A stretch of DNA of 32,479 nt. Origin: Candidatus Saccharicenans sp. Its GTDB lineage: Bacteria; Acidobacteriota; Aminicenantia; Aminicenantales; Saccharicenantaceae. Under the pieces are notes generated by a model. That model was not told the origin of the DNA, made no database searches, and worked only from the letters and a program-made list of their open reading frames with translations. The translations under genes and the position numbers were made by a program. The DNA lies in the NCBI GenBank assembly GCA_026414545.1, contig JAOAIU010000045.1, forward strand, positions 1-32,479, in the 5' to 3' direction. Of the stretch, positions 7,934 to 15,057 are shown in pieces (positions within the stretch are counted from its first letter, which is position 1; every line of letters starts with the position of its first letter).

Positions 7934-8206
7934 ATGAAAGACTTAAAAGTGGAAGTGGTGGAGGTGGTCTCCCGCTGCGGCGCCCGGCATAAGCCCGGCG
8001 ACTGTTTTTACATCAGGGGAGAAGGAATGCTGGAGGTTCCTGAGGGCAAAAAGGTCTGCCTGTATGCCCTGAACAGCCTGTTTCCCTTCCTGACGGCCAA
8101 GCAACGCCAGGACGAGCTGCCCCAGGACGACTGGATTGCCGAGACCGAGATTCTGACCTGTCCTGACCCCAGGGGAGTCAGGTTCAGGATCACCGCGCTC
8201 GACTGA
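7934..8206 (+). CDS. TIGR04076 family small protein
   Basis: The 90-residue protein has the family pattern: an N-terminal beta segment LKVEVVEVVSRCGARHKPGDCFYI, a glycine-rich centre, CLYALNSLFPFL, and a C-terminal strand ending near RFRITALD. Cys15, Cys24 and Cys42 lie in the conserved part. Members are small cytosolic proteins found mainly in anaerobes. I know of no established function; a ligand- or metal-binding role is only a guess. GGAGGAGGAGGG precedes the ATG. It is divergent from exbD and upstream of the CstA-type gene, which appears to have its own promoter, so an operon with it is possible but unproven. Confidence 0.75.
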   Translation: MKDLKVEVVEVVSRCGARHKPGDCFYIRGEGMLEVPEGKKVCLYALNSLFPFLTAKQRQDELPQDDWIAETEILTCPDPRGVRFRITALD

Positions 8207-8226
8207 CCGGCAACGACCGCCGCTTT

Positions 8227-8255
8227 TTGATTTTTGCCTCCGGCTGTGATATATC
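8227..8255 (+). promoter_or_regulatory. Possible promoter for the cstA-like gene
   Basis: TTGATT (8227-8232) is followed by 17 bases and TATATC (8250-8255). It starts about 20 bases after the previous stop codon and gives a leader of about 38 bases. Confidence 0.45.
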
Positions 8256-8299
8256 TCTGTCTATTTTGCCCGGTACCGATTCACTGACCGGAGGACAAG

Positions 8300-10045
8300 A
8301 TGAACGTCCTGCTCCTGCTGTTCATGGCCATAATATTTTTCATCCTGGCCGCCCGCTTCTATGCGGGCTACATATCCCGCCAGCTCGGCGAGGACCCGGC
8401 CCAGCCCACCCCGGCCGTCACCTGCAATGACGGGCGGGATTACGTGCCCACCAGGAACTACATCGTCTTTGCCCATCACTTCTCGGCCATTGCCGGGGCC
8501 GGTCCCATCCTCGGTCCGACCATGGCCCTGCTCTACGGATACGTTCCGGCCTGGTTGTGGATTGTCTTCGGCGGCATCTTCATCGGGGCCGTTCATGATT
8601 TCAGTTCCCTCTTCGTCAGCATGAGAGAGGGCGGCCGGTCGATGGCCGAGGTGGCGCGCCGGACCCTGGGACCGGCTGGCTTCAACCTGTTCATCGGTTT
8701 TACCATCGTGATGATCGTCCTGGTAACTTCTTCCTTCCTGAATGCCACCTCCATTTCGCTGACTTCTCTCTGGCCGCTGGCCAAGATCGGGGTCAGGGAA
8801 GGGGAGACCTTCCTGAAGACGGTGGTGGTGGACGGCGTGGTCATGGGCCGTATCGGCGGCATCGCTTCCATGTCGGTCATCATCATCACCCTGAGCTCGC
8901 CGCTTTTGGGCTGGCTGCTTTATAAGAAAAGGATGAAAACCGCGCTGGCCTACCTGCTGGCCCTGGCCATCGGAGTGCTCTCGGTCCTGGCCGGCATCCA
9001 CTATCCGGTCACCCTGAGCCCCAGGACCTGGATGATAATAATTTCAATCTATGTGCTGATTGCGGCCGGGGTTCCGGTCTGGGTGATTCTCCAGCCCAGG
9101 GATTTCATCAATGTCCAGATCCTTTATGGAGGGATAATCCTCCTGGTCCTGTCGGTCTTCAACACCGGCTTCCATGGCCTGAAGGTAACTGTTCCCGCCT
9201 TCAACCTTCAGGAGGGCATCCAGAACCTGGGACTACTCTGGCCGATGATGTTCTGCACCATCGCCTGCGGGGCCATCTCCGGGTTTCATGCCCTGGTGGC
9301 CGGCGGGACCACCTGCAAACAATTGCCCTGCGAGAAAGATGCCCGGCGGGTGGGTTACAACGCCATGCTGCTGGAATCGATACTGGCCGTCTGCGTTGTT
9401 CTGGCGGTGGGGGCGGCCCTGAGCTTTGGCGATTACAAGTCCATAGTCTGGCCGCAGGACCCGGCGGTCAAATCCAACCCAATCCTCGGCTTTTCCCTGG
9501 CTGCCGGCCATCTCTTCAACCTGGGCCTGGGAATTCCTGTAGCCCTGGGCACCATTTTCGGCATTCTTCTGGTGGAAGGTTTTGTGGTCACCACTCTGGA
9601 TGCTGCTGTTCGCCTGAATCGTTACCTGTTTGAAGAACTGTGGTCCATCGTCTTTAAGAATCCGCCCCGCTTCTTAAAGAACTACTGGGTCAATTCCGGG
9701 ATAGCGGTTCTGCTGATGTGGCTGCTGGCCTATTCCAATGCTTTCAACGTCCTCTGGCCGATTTTCGGCACGGCCAACCAGCTGCTGGCAGCCCTGACTC
9801 TGTTCGCCGTTTCCGCCTGGTTGTTGCTGCGCCGCCGCCCCAACTGGTTTACCCTGGTGCCCGGAGTGTTCATGCTGCTAACCACCCTGGCCTCGCTGGT
9901 CATCCTGATGCGTTCTTACTGGCTGAAGAAAAATTACCTGTTGCTGGCGGCCGACTGGCTGCTGCTGGGGTTGGCCGTGGGCGTGATTTTTCTTTTTATC
10001 AGGACCTTTTCTAGCCGGAAACAGGTCGCAGAGATTAAGCCTTAG
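8300..10045 (+). CDS. cstA: CstA family carbon-starvation/peptide transporter
   Basis: The 581-residue integral membrane protein has about fifteen hydrophobic stretches. The conserved N-terminal signature is present: NYIVFAHHFSAIAGAGPILG (about 53-72, with H59 and H60) and GAVHDFSSLF (about 97-106). The late segment NAFNVLWPIFGTANQLLAAL is also typical of CstA. Family members take up pyruvate or peptides, often on nutrient limitation; E. coli CstA and BtsT are longer (about 700). The shorter length here is common outside Proteobacteria. The ATG follows GGAGGA. The gene is convergent with the ACT-domain gene, with only 29 bases between their stop codons and no obvious T-run terminator. Transport of peptides would fit the secreted protease and amino-acid enzymes nearby, but this is inference. 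Confidence 0.94.
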   Translation: MNVLLLLFMAIIFFILAARFYAGYISRQLGEDPAQPTPAVTCNDGRDYVPTRNYIVFAHHFSAIAGAGPILGPTMALLYGYVPAWLWIVFGGIFIGAVHDFSSLFVSMREGGRSMAEVARRTLGPAGFNLFIGFTIVMIVLVTSSFLNATSISLTSLWPLAKIGVREGETFLKTVVVDGVVMGRIGGIASMSVIIITLSSPLLGWLLYKKRMKTALAYLLALAIGVLSVLAGIHYPVTLSPRTWMIIISIYVLIAAGVPVWVILQPRDFINVQILYGGIILLVLSVFNTGFHGLKVTVPAFNLQEGIQNLGLLWPMMFCTIACGAISGFHALVAGGTTCKQLPCEKDARRVGYNAMLLESILAVCVVLAVGAALSFGDYKSIVWPQDPAVKSNPILGFSLAAGHLFNLGLGIPVALGTIFGILLVEGFVVTTLDAAVRLNRYLFEELWSIVFKNPPRFLKNYWVNSGIAVLLMWLLAYSNAFNVLWPIFGTANQLLAALTLFAVSAWLLLRRRPNWFTLVPGVFMLLTTLASLVILMRSYWLKKNYLLLAADWLLLGLAVGVIFLFIRTFSSRKQVAEIKP

Positions 10046-10074
10046 GGCTGGAACTGCTGGCCCGATTGATAGCC

Positions 10075-10470
10075 TTATTGCAGGGTTTTCAGAGCCTTCT
10101 TGTTGTTGCTGGTCTTGAAGACCAGGAGTGTCCGTCCGGCTCCGACCGAAGAACCGTAAGAGTACTTGATGTCGATGACCGCTCCGCCCAGCAGGGCGCC
10201 GATTTCCGCTCCTACCCCGATGCGGTCGGTTACTTCAACCGTAATTACCCGGCTGACTTTTATTTTGTAGCGCAGGGCTTTGAGGGCCGCTTCCGCCTTC
10301 TTGTTGTCGGAAGTGATCAGGCGAAAATGCCCCTTATCTTCTTCTGAATAAACAAAGTAAGCTCTGAGATTTATTCCAGCGTTGGCCAGGGTGCCCAGGA
10401 CGCGTCCAAAGATTCCGGGCTCGTTCGGGGTTATGACATGCAGTTCTGTTTCTTCTTTGACCACGTTCAC
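10075..10470 (-). CDS. Tandem ACT-domain protein
   Basis: The 131-residue protein consists of two ACT domains. The first begins ELHVITPNEPGIFGRVLGTLANAGINL and ends near residue 60. The second begins SRVITVEVTDRIGVGAEIGALLGGAVI. No catalytic domain is attached. Stand-alone tandem ACT proteins (COG4747 type) bind amino acids and are thought to be regulators or sensors. The start is taken as GTG at 10470 because AAAAGGAG lies seven bases upstream; a longer in-frame ORF to 10527 lacks such a site and begins in the putative promoter. It is divergent from the glutamine amidotransferase gene. Any ligand is unknown. Confidence 0.85.
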   Translation of the reverse strand: MNVVKEETELHVITPNEPGIFGRVLGTLANAGINLRAYFVYSEEDKGHFRLITSDNKKAEAALKALRYKIKVSRVITVEVTDRIGVGAEIGALLGGAVIDIKYSYGSSVGAGRTLLVFKTSNNKKALKTLQ

Positions 10471-10498
10471 CTTGTTTCTCCTTTTCTTCTGATCTCGG

Positions 10499-10527
10499 TT
10501 AACAGTTTGGTAACTTAAACTTGTCAA
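10499..10527 (-). promoter_or_regulatory. Possible promoter for the ACT-domain gene
   Basis: On the minus strand a perfect TTGACA (10527-10522) is followed by 17 bases and TGTTAA (10504-10499). The -10 is weak. Confidence 0.4.
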
Positions 10528-10574
10528 GAAAAGATTAAATCATCACCAACCTATTTTTTTTACAGCATTTTTAT

Positions 10575-10580
10575 TATAAT
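10575..10580 (+). promoter_or_regulatory. Possible -10 box for the amidotransferase gene
   Basis: A perfect TATAAT lies 32 bases before the ATG at 10613, within very AT-rich sequence. No good -35 hexamer is present at the usual distance. Confidence 0.4.
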
Positions 10581-10612
10581 TTCAACCAATTTTATCAAAA
10601 AAGAAGGCAAGA

Positions 10613-11293
10613 ATGAAAAAACTGGCCATCATTGACAATTCCCTCTACCAGGAAATTTACAACCCGGTCGAGGACTGGACAACCCGGATCGACCTGCCAT
10701 ACCGTTCTTTTCGGGCAGTTGATGGTTTACTGCCAGACCTTGAGGACGGCTATACCCACCTGATCATTACCGGTTCCGAAGCTTCGATTGTCAACTTAGA
10801 GCCCTGGGTCCTGGCCGAGGCTGCCCTGGTGAAAGAGGCCGTTGAACGCGGACTGACCGTGCTCGGCAGCTGTTATGGGCATCAACTTCTGGCCCTGGCT
10901 CTGGCCGGACCCGGCTGTGTCAGGAGAGCAGAACGACCGGAGATAGGATGGGCAGAGGTGGAAATACTGAAATCCGACCCGCTGCTGGGACCGGCCGGGC
11001 GGCTGTATGTCTTTTCTTCTCATTATGATGAAGTTTATAACCTGGATGAAAGCCGCTTCGAAATCCTGGCCCGCAGCCAGCACTGCCAGGTCCAGGCCTT
11101 CAGGCTGAAGGGAAAAAATGTCTGGGGACTGCAGGCCCATCCTGAAATCAGCCCGGCCTCGGCGGCCAGACTTCTTCGGGGAATGCTGGAAAGAGGTTTT
11201 TCCGGGCAGGAGCTGATCAGGGAAGCTCTCCACTCTACTCCCCGCGATGACCGCTGGATAGAGGTCATCAGCCGCAATTTTGTTCATTTGTAA
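10613..11293 (+). CDS. Class I glutamine amidotransferase-like protein
   Basis: The 226-residue protein is a free-standing GATase1 domain. The nucleophile is C87 in LGSCYGHQLLA and the other triad residues are H176 and E178 in LQAHPEIS. The family releases ammonia from glutamine, or in free-standing members acts as a hydrolase of gamma-glutamyl compounds. No synthetase domain is fused and no partner gene is adjacent, so the acceptor is unknown. The N-terminal KKLAIIDNSLY and HLIITGSEASI resemble GMP-synthase-like stand-alone amidotransferases (COG0518). AAGAAGG lies five bases before the ATG. No signal peptide is seen. It is divergent from the ACT-domain gene. Confidence 0.87.
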   Translation: MKKLAIIDNSLYQEIYNPVEDWTTRIDLPYRSFRAVDGLLPDLEDGYTHLIITGSEASIVNLEPWVLAEAALVKEAVERGLTVLGSCYGHQLLALALAGPGCVRRAERPEIGWAEVEILKSDPLLGPAGRLYVFSSHYDEVYNLDESRFEILARSQHCQVQAFRLKGKNVWGLQAHPEISPASAARLLRGMLERGFSGQELIREALHSTPRDDRWIEVISRNFVHL

Positions 11294-11319
11294 ATAAAGA
11301 AAAAGATATCCGATTTTTC

Positions 11320-11348
11320 TTGACAACCGGGGATTTTTTTTATTAAAT
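11320..11348 (+). promoter_or_regulatory. Promoter for the PKD/barrel protein gene
   Basis: TTGACA (11320-11325) is followed by 17 bases and TTAAAT (11343-11348). An AT-only inverted repeat, AAGAAAAA/TTTTTCTT (11297-11321), overlaps the -35 and may help end upstream transcription. Confidence 0.7.
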
Positions 11349-11383
11349 GAAAAAGCCAGAAAAAATAAAAGGAGGTAGTACGG

Positions 11384-12874
11384 ATGAAAATCAGAAAGAT
11401 GGCAATTTTTATGGTAATCGTTCTGGCCTTAATTTTTACTCTGGAAGCAGCCGCTCAAGCCAAAAAGATCAACAACATCGGACAGTATACTTTTGCCAGA
11501 GTCAGGGGAAAAATCCCTACCCCTGAGGTCATGAAGATGCTGGTTGACCGTTATTCGGCCGACATCAAGACCGGGTTCGAACAGGCTGGCTATGGCTCTC
11601 TCTACGAGCCCTTCATCAACCAGTTGAAGACAGCCCAGTTTGAGGATACAGTCTGGAACATCGGGGAAACAGTCAAGTGGATGCTGTTCAGGTCTCATGG
11701 CAAGGTGAAGGTTTCAGGAGAGCTGGAGTGGGCCGGGAAGAAACCGGTGGAAGTATTCGCCATTAAGGTTAAAGAAGGTTATAAGACCTATACCTTCATC
11801 ATCCCCAAGCCCTGCGGCAACATTGCCTTCAAGTCCATGGTCGAAGAAATTCCCGAAGCCATCTGCTCCCTGAAAGTATCTCCGGCCAGGGCCAACATCA
11901 ACGACCCCATCACCGTCGATATGAGTGGCACCAAGTTTGCCAAGAGCATGAAAGTTGAGATTTTCGACAAGCAGGGGGCTAAGGTGGCCAGTAAGGACCT
12001 GACCCCTGAGGGAGCCAAGTGGCAGACCAAGCTGGATAAGCCCGGCGAATATGTCTTCAAGGGTTCAGCGGTTAACCTGGCCGGGAAACCGTCGGCCAAT
12101 CCCTGCGAGGGCAAGGTTTACATCAACTATCCTCCGGTGGCCAAGGTTGCTCCTTCCTGCACCGATTGCACCAACATGTACGGTAAGCCCCTGACCTTTG
12201 ACGCTTCCGGTTCTTCCGACCAGGACGGCGAGGTGACCAGGGTGGTGTTTGAGCTCCAGGATGCCAAAGGCCAGGTAATTGACTCTTACAATGACACCGA
12301 GAAGCCCTTCACCTGGGAAAAGACCCTCTTCAAGGAAGGCACCTTTACCGTCAGCACCACCGCCTATGATAACGACGGCGCCGTTTCCACCGCTTCCGAG
12401 GACTCCAGGAAATCCTTCACCGTCACCAGGAAGAAATTCTTCGGCCTGATCGAGGTCGGCCCGATGCTGGCTCACGGCGGTGACCAGTATGACCTGCCCA
12501 GCTATGTTCTTTACCTGTATCTCAGGCCCGGCTTCTTCTACTGGATCAACCCGGACAAGGTTAGCTTGACCCTGACTGCGGGCGCTGGCCTGCCGCTCAA
12601 GGGCGATCCCTGGAAAGCCATCATCATGGGCGAATTGCTGGCCAATTTCCACTTCGGCAAGGTTTACCTGGGAATCGGGCCCGGTTTCACCACCAAGGAA
12701 CTGAGCAGTCTCTACAACCGCAAGAGCGGCGTGGATGCCGTCGGTCAGCTGGGAATCACCCTGTTCGACAACTACGTCAGGATGAGCCACCTGTTCTTCG
12801 AGTTCAGGGCGCCTATCGGTCGCAATTTCGAAGACCATCACAAGATGGGCCTGGGCTTCAGATACTGCTTCTAA
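11384..12874 (+). CDS. Secreted PKD/Ig-like protein with C-terminal outer-membrane barrel
   Basis: The 496-residue protein has a signal peptide (hydrophobic 7-24, likely cleaved after AAAQA at 26). An unassigned helical/beta region (30-160) follows, then two Ig-like segments (about 161-248 and 250-348). The second contains the PKD motif FDASGSSDQDGE at 272-283. The last 145 residues (about 352-496) alternate glycine, aromatic and polar residues like beta-barrel strands and end in GFRYCF, the terminal aromatic expected by the BAM machinery. Cysteines at 144, 161, 241, 259 and 262 could form disulfides. It should sit in the outer membrane with Ig-like domains in the periplasm. No OmpA peptidoglycan-binding motif is seen. 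It has its own promoter, an AGGAGGT ribosome-binding site and a strong terminator, which suggests an abundant protein. Function unknown. Confidence 0.8.
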   Translation: MKIRKMAIFMVIVLALIFTLEAAAQAKKINNIGQYTFARVRGKIPTPEVMKMLVDRYSADIKTGFEQAGYGSLYEPFINQLKTAQFEDTVWNIGETVKWMLFRSHGKVKVSGELEWAGKKPVEVFAIKVKEGYKTYTFIIPKPCGNIAFKSMVEEIPEAICSLKVSPARANINDPITVDMSGTKFAKSMKVEIFDKQGAKVASKDLTPEGAKWQTKLDKPGEYVFKGSAVNLAGKPSANPCEGKVYINYPPVAKVAPSCTDCTNMYGKPLTFDASGSSDQDGEVTRVVFELQDAKGQVIDSYNDTEKPFTWEKTLFKEGTFTVSTTAYDNDGAVSTASEDSRKSFTVTRKKFFGLIEVGPMLAHGGDQYDLPSYVLYLYLRPGFFYWINPDKVSLTLTAGAGLPLKGDPWKAIIMGELLANFHFGKVYLGIGPGFTTKELSSLYNRKSGVDAVGQLGITLFDNYVRMSHLFFEFRAPIGRNFEDHHKMGLGFRYCF

Positions 12875-12892
12875 TACTCGCTGCTGATATTA

Positions 12893-12925
12893 GGGGGCGG
12901 CTTGAGGCCGCCCCCTTTCTTTTTT
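12893..12925 (+). terminator. Rho-independent terminator after the PKD/barrel gene
   Basis: GGGGGCGGC (12893-12901) pairs with GCCGCCCCC (12907-12915) around a five-base loop, followed by TTTCTTTTTT. It starts 18 bases after the stop codon. Confidence 0.93.
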
Positions 12926-13449
12926 AAATTCCCTGATTTCCCTGGCCACGAATTTACCCTTTCGGTGGCTGACTTTTCAGGGGGGAAGCAAAATGTTCTG
13001 TGCTTCCGACTGACCGGGTCAAAGGGCCGGGAATGGAGTCGGAAATCTTCTAAGCTTTTTTTCCCGAGTTCTTTAATATGAATTTAATGCCTGCTGGCGG
13101 GGTATGTCCACCAGTCGTTGTGAGCGTTCTTAATTGCGGTGGCAGCGCAATCTGTTCAGTTGGTAAGATTTTTTTAGGCCCGCGGATTTTTAGCTTTCCT
13201 GGAGTTCCATTCTGACCGGGTAGTCTTCTTTGAACGAAAGGTCGGCTTAACTGGCTCCCTCTGCTGGCCGGATAAATCAACGGGGCTGGTTTTGAGGAAA
13301 CAGCAGATGGTCAAGCTTCATCAGAGCCGCTCATAGCCGCAGTCTTCTCTGGCCGTTGGGGCCGGGGGATGGATAAAAAGAAAAAAAACATCAGGCCTTT
13401 TATTCATTAAACAGAAATCGCAGGCCTTATGAAAATTCGGGATACGTTG
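12926..13449. other. Long non-coding gap between convergent genes
   Basis: I find no supportable gene here. It holds two overlapping inverted repeats: GGAAGCA (12984-12990) with TGCTTCC (13001-13007), and TTCCGAC (13004-13010) with GTCGGAA (13038-13044). A seven-T run follows at 13056-13062. Near the DUF507 end there is a direct repeat of CAGGCCTT (13392-13399 and 13421-13428) beside a long A-run (U-run on the minus strand), a weak candidate terminator for the DUF507 pair. Confidence 0.4.
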
Positions 13450-13737
13450 TTATTCGGAGAGCTTGGTCAGCTTGGAGAGCTCTTCGTTATAATACTTGCG
13501 ATAAAGAATTTCCCATTCCTGGGAGCCTTCTTCGATTTGTTTTTTCTGGGCGGCTATCTTCTCCCTGGCCTTGCGGTCGAGCTGGTCGTAGAGTTTCATC
13601 TCTTCCTCAATGGCCCTCTGGATGGTCAGCCGCACCTCGTTGGGTTCGTCCAGGAAATCCACCTGGTCATTCTTGTAAAGAGCCTGCATCAGCAGCTTCG
13701 ACAGGTGATGAATTTTCTCTTTGGACAGCCTGCTCAT
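13450..13737 (-). CDS. DUF507 family protein, second of a tandem pair
   Basis: This is a 95-residue, strongly charged, almost all-helical protein of the DUF507 family. It has the N-terminal MSRLSKEKIHHLSKLLMQAL pattern, a middle QRAIEEEMKLYDQLDRKAREKI and a C-terminal EILYRKYYNEEL. The function of the family is not known; no catalytic motif is visible. Its ATG overlaps the stop codon of the preceding paralogue by one base (TGATG), so the two are translationally coupled. It is predicted to be cytosolic. Confidence 0.88.
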   Translation of the reverse strand: MSRLSKEKIHHLSKLLMQALYKNDQVDFLDEPNEVRLTIQRAIEEEMKLYDQLDRKAREKIAAQKKQIEEGSQEWEILYRKYYNEELSKLTKLSE

Positions 13738-14015
13738 CAGATTACGATGTTCCTTTCCTTGGCCAGTTTGGTCTTGATCATCTTGAACATGGTCTGGTAC
13801 TCAATGTTACCCTTGCGGATTTCATCCATGTGCTTGTTCAGGATTTCCCGGACCTCCTGGTCCAGCTTGTCTTCCTTGATGAATTCTTCGGTGATGAGGT
13901 TGATAATTTCTTCCAGCACCCGCGTCTTATCTTCAACCAGAATTTTCCCCTCTTTAATCAGCGCTCTTAATATTACAAATGATAAGTGTTCTATCTGGTT
14001 CCTGTTTAGCCTCAT
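13737..14015 (-). CDS. DUF507 family protein, first of a tandem pair
   Basis: The 92-residue protein is a paralogue of its downstream neighbour: MRLNRNQIEHLSFVILRALIKEG aligns with the start of the second, and EEFIKEDKLDQEVREIL with its EEEMKLYDQLDRKAREKI. It is helical and charged with no catalytic motif; the family role is unknown. There is no good Shine-Dalgarno before the ATG at 14015, and a promoter-like sequence lies so close that the transcript could be nearly leaderless. Pairs of DUF507 genes suggest a heterodimer, which is inference. Confidence 0.87.
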   Translation of the reverse strand: MRLNRNQIEHLSFVILRALIKEGKILVEDKTRVLEEIINLITEEFIKEDKLDQEVREILNKHMDEIRKGNIEYQTMFKMIKTKLAKERNIVI

Positions 14016-14026
14016 CGCCTATATAA

Positions 14027-14053
14027 AATATATCAGGACCGGCCAAATTTCAA
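14027..14053 (-). promoter_or_regulatory. Possible promoter for the DUF507 pair
   Basis: On the minus strand TTGAAA (14053-14048) is followed by TATATT at 14032-14027 (15-base spacer) or TATTTT at 14030-14025 (17-base spacer). Either would start transcription only a few bases before the ATG at 14015. Confidence 0.35.
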
Positions 14054-14083
14054 GGACGGCTGTTAACTTTTTTTGAAAGGCAT

Positions 14084-14110
14084 TAAAAAAAATTGACAGC
14101 AGCTGCGGTC
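14084..14110 (-). terminator. Possible terminator of the nusA-truB operon
   Basis: Directly after the truB stop on the minus strand, a 16-base imperfect palindrome (14110-14095; GAC and GC pairs, one C-T mismatch, loop AGCT) is followed by AA and eight T. The stem is short, so strength is uncertain. Confidence 0.45.
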
Positions 14111-15043
14111 TCATTCTGAAAGGCGGGAGGCCAGTACCAGTTCCGGCCGGAAAACCTGTTCCCCGCTTTCGAACCTGGCCAGTCCGAGAAATCGGCTGCT
14201 TTCCGAAAAAACTCTGAAAATCGGAGATTCTTGCTGGCGGCCGGCGGCCAGCGAGGCCCGGCTGACCTGCCTCAGGCCCACCCCGGTGCCGTGAGCAAAA
14301 GCCCTGGCTCCCTGTTCATCCAGCCAGATGGCCGGGTAGTCCGGGAGGAGTCTATCCAGCGGGATGAGAAACCGGTCAAAGGCCTTCTCTCTGGCCAGGC
14401 CTTCGATTTTCTCAAGGCTAACTGCCTCCTCCTCCGTATAATGACCAGCAGCTACCCTCCTCAAGGCCGAAAGGTGGGCGCCGCAACCCAGCCTCTGGCC
14501 CAGGTCGTGGGCCAGGGAGCGAATGTAGGTTCCAGAGGAGCATTCCACCAGGAAGCTGACCCGGGGCGGACTGTAATCGAGGATCAGGAACCTGTGGACG
14601 GTAACCCTGACCGGGTTGAGCTCAGGCCTTAAACCCTGCCTGGCCAGCTTAAAGGCCGGCTGGCCGTTAATTTTTTTGGCGGAAAAGGGCGGCGGAAGCT
14701 GACTTATTTCCCCCACAAAGGAAGAGGCCACCTCCAGCAGTTCTTTTTCAGCCGGGAAGGCCTGGCTTTCCGGGCCTTGCGGCTGCCCCTCGGAATCGTA
14801 GGTGTCGGTGGCCTGTCCCAGCCTTATTTCTCCGGTATAGGTCTTGTCCATTCCTGACAGGTAGGGAAAGAGGCGGGTGGCCTGCCCGACCGTTACCAGC
14901 AGCACCCCCGTGGCCAGCGGGTCGAGGGTTCCGGCATGGCCGATTCTTTTAACCCTGAGTGCCTTTCTTATTTTCAGGACGACGTCATGAGAGGTCAACC
15001 CGGCAGGCTTGTCGACGACAATCAGGCCATCCATGGTTGGCAT
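14111..15043 (-). CDS. truB: tRNA pseudouridine(55) synthase TruB
   Basis: The 310-residue protein makes pseudouridine at position 55 of the T loop of tRNAs. D41 in GHAGTLDPLATGVLL is the catalytic aspartate. Other family blocks are GLIVVDKPAGLTSHDVV at the start, KTYTGEIRLGQATDTYDSEG, PPPFSAKKINGQPAF and CSSGTYIRSLAHDLG. A C-terminal segment (about 240-310) fits the TruB C-terminal/PUA-like region. The reading frame stays open far upstream into nrnA, but family alignment puts the start at the ATG at 15043 (MPTMDGLIVV), 14 bases after the nrnA stop, with only a weak ribosome-binding site, so translational coupling is likely. It is the last gene of the nusA operon. Confidence 0.96.
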   Translation of the reverse strand: MPTMDGLIVVDKPAGLTSHDVVLKIRKALRVKRIGHAGTLDPLATGVLLVTVGQATRLFPYLSGMDKTYTGEIRLGQATDTYDSEGQPQGPESQAFPAEKELLEVASSFVGEISQLPPPFSAKKINGQPAFKLARQGLRPELNPVRVTVHRFLILDYSPPRVSFLVECSSGTYIRSLAHDLGQRLGCGAHLSALRRVAAGHYTEEEAVSLEKIEGLAREKAFDRFLIPLDRLLPDYPAIWLDEQGARAFAHGTGVGLRQVSRASLAAGRQQESPIFRVFSESSRFLGLARFESGEQVFRPELVLASRLSE

Positions 15044-15057
15044 GCTTGAAGTTACTT

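Noticed and set aside
8261-9001. Minus-strand ORF opposite the cstA-like gene
   Set aside because: Composition is rich in His, Gln, Gly and Asp as expected for antisense of GC-rich membrane-protein codons; the plus strand has a clear CstA family match.
12065-12841. Minus-strand ORF of 258 codons opposite the PKD/barrel gene
   Set aside because: No ribosome-binding site or family motif; the plus-strand gene has signal peptide, domains, promoter and terminator.
13050-13280. 76-codon minus-strand ORF in the 575-base gap
   Set aside because: No ribosome-binding site, no recognisable motif, and proline/arginine-rich composition typical of random GC-rich frames.
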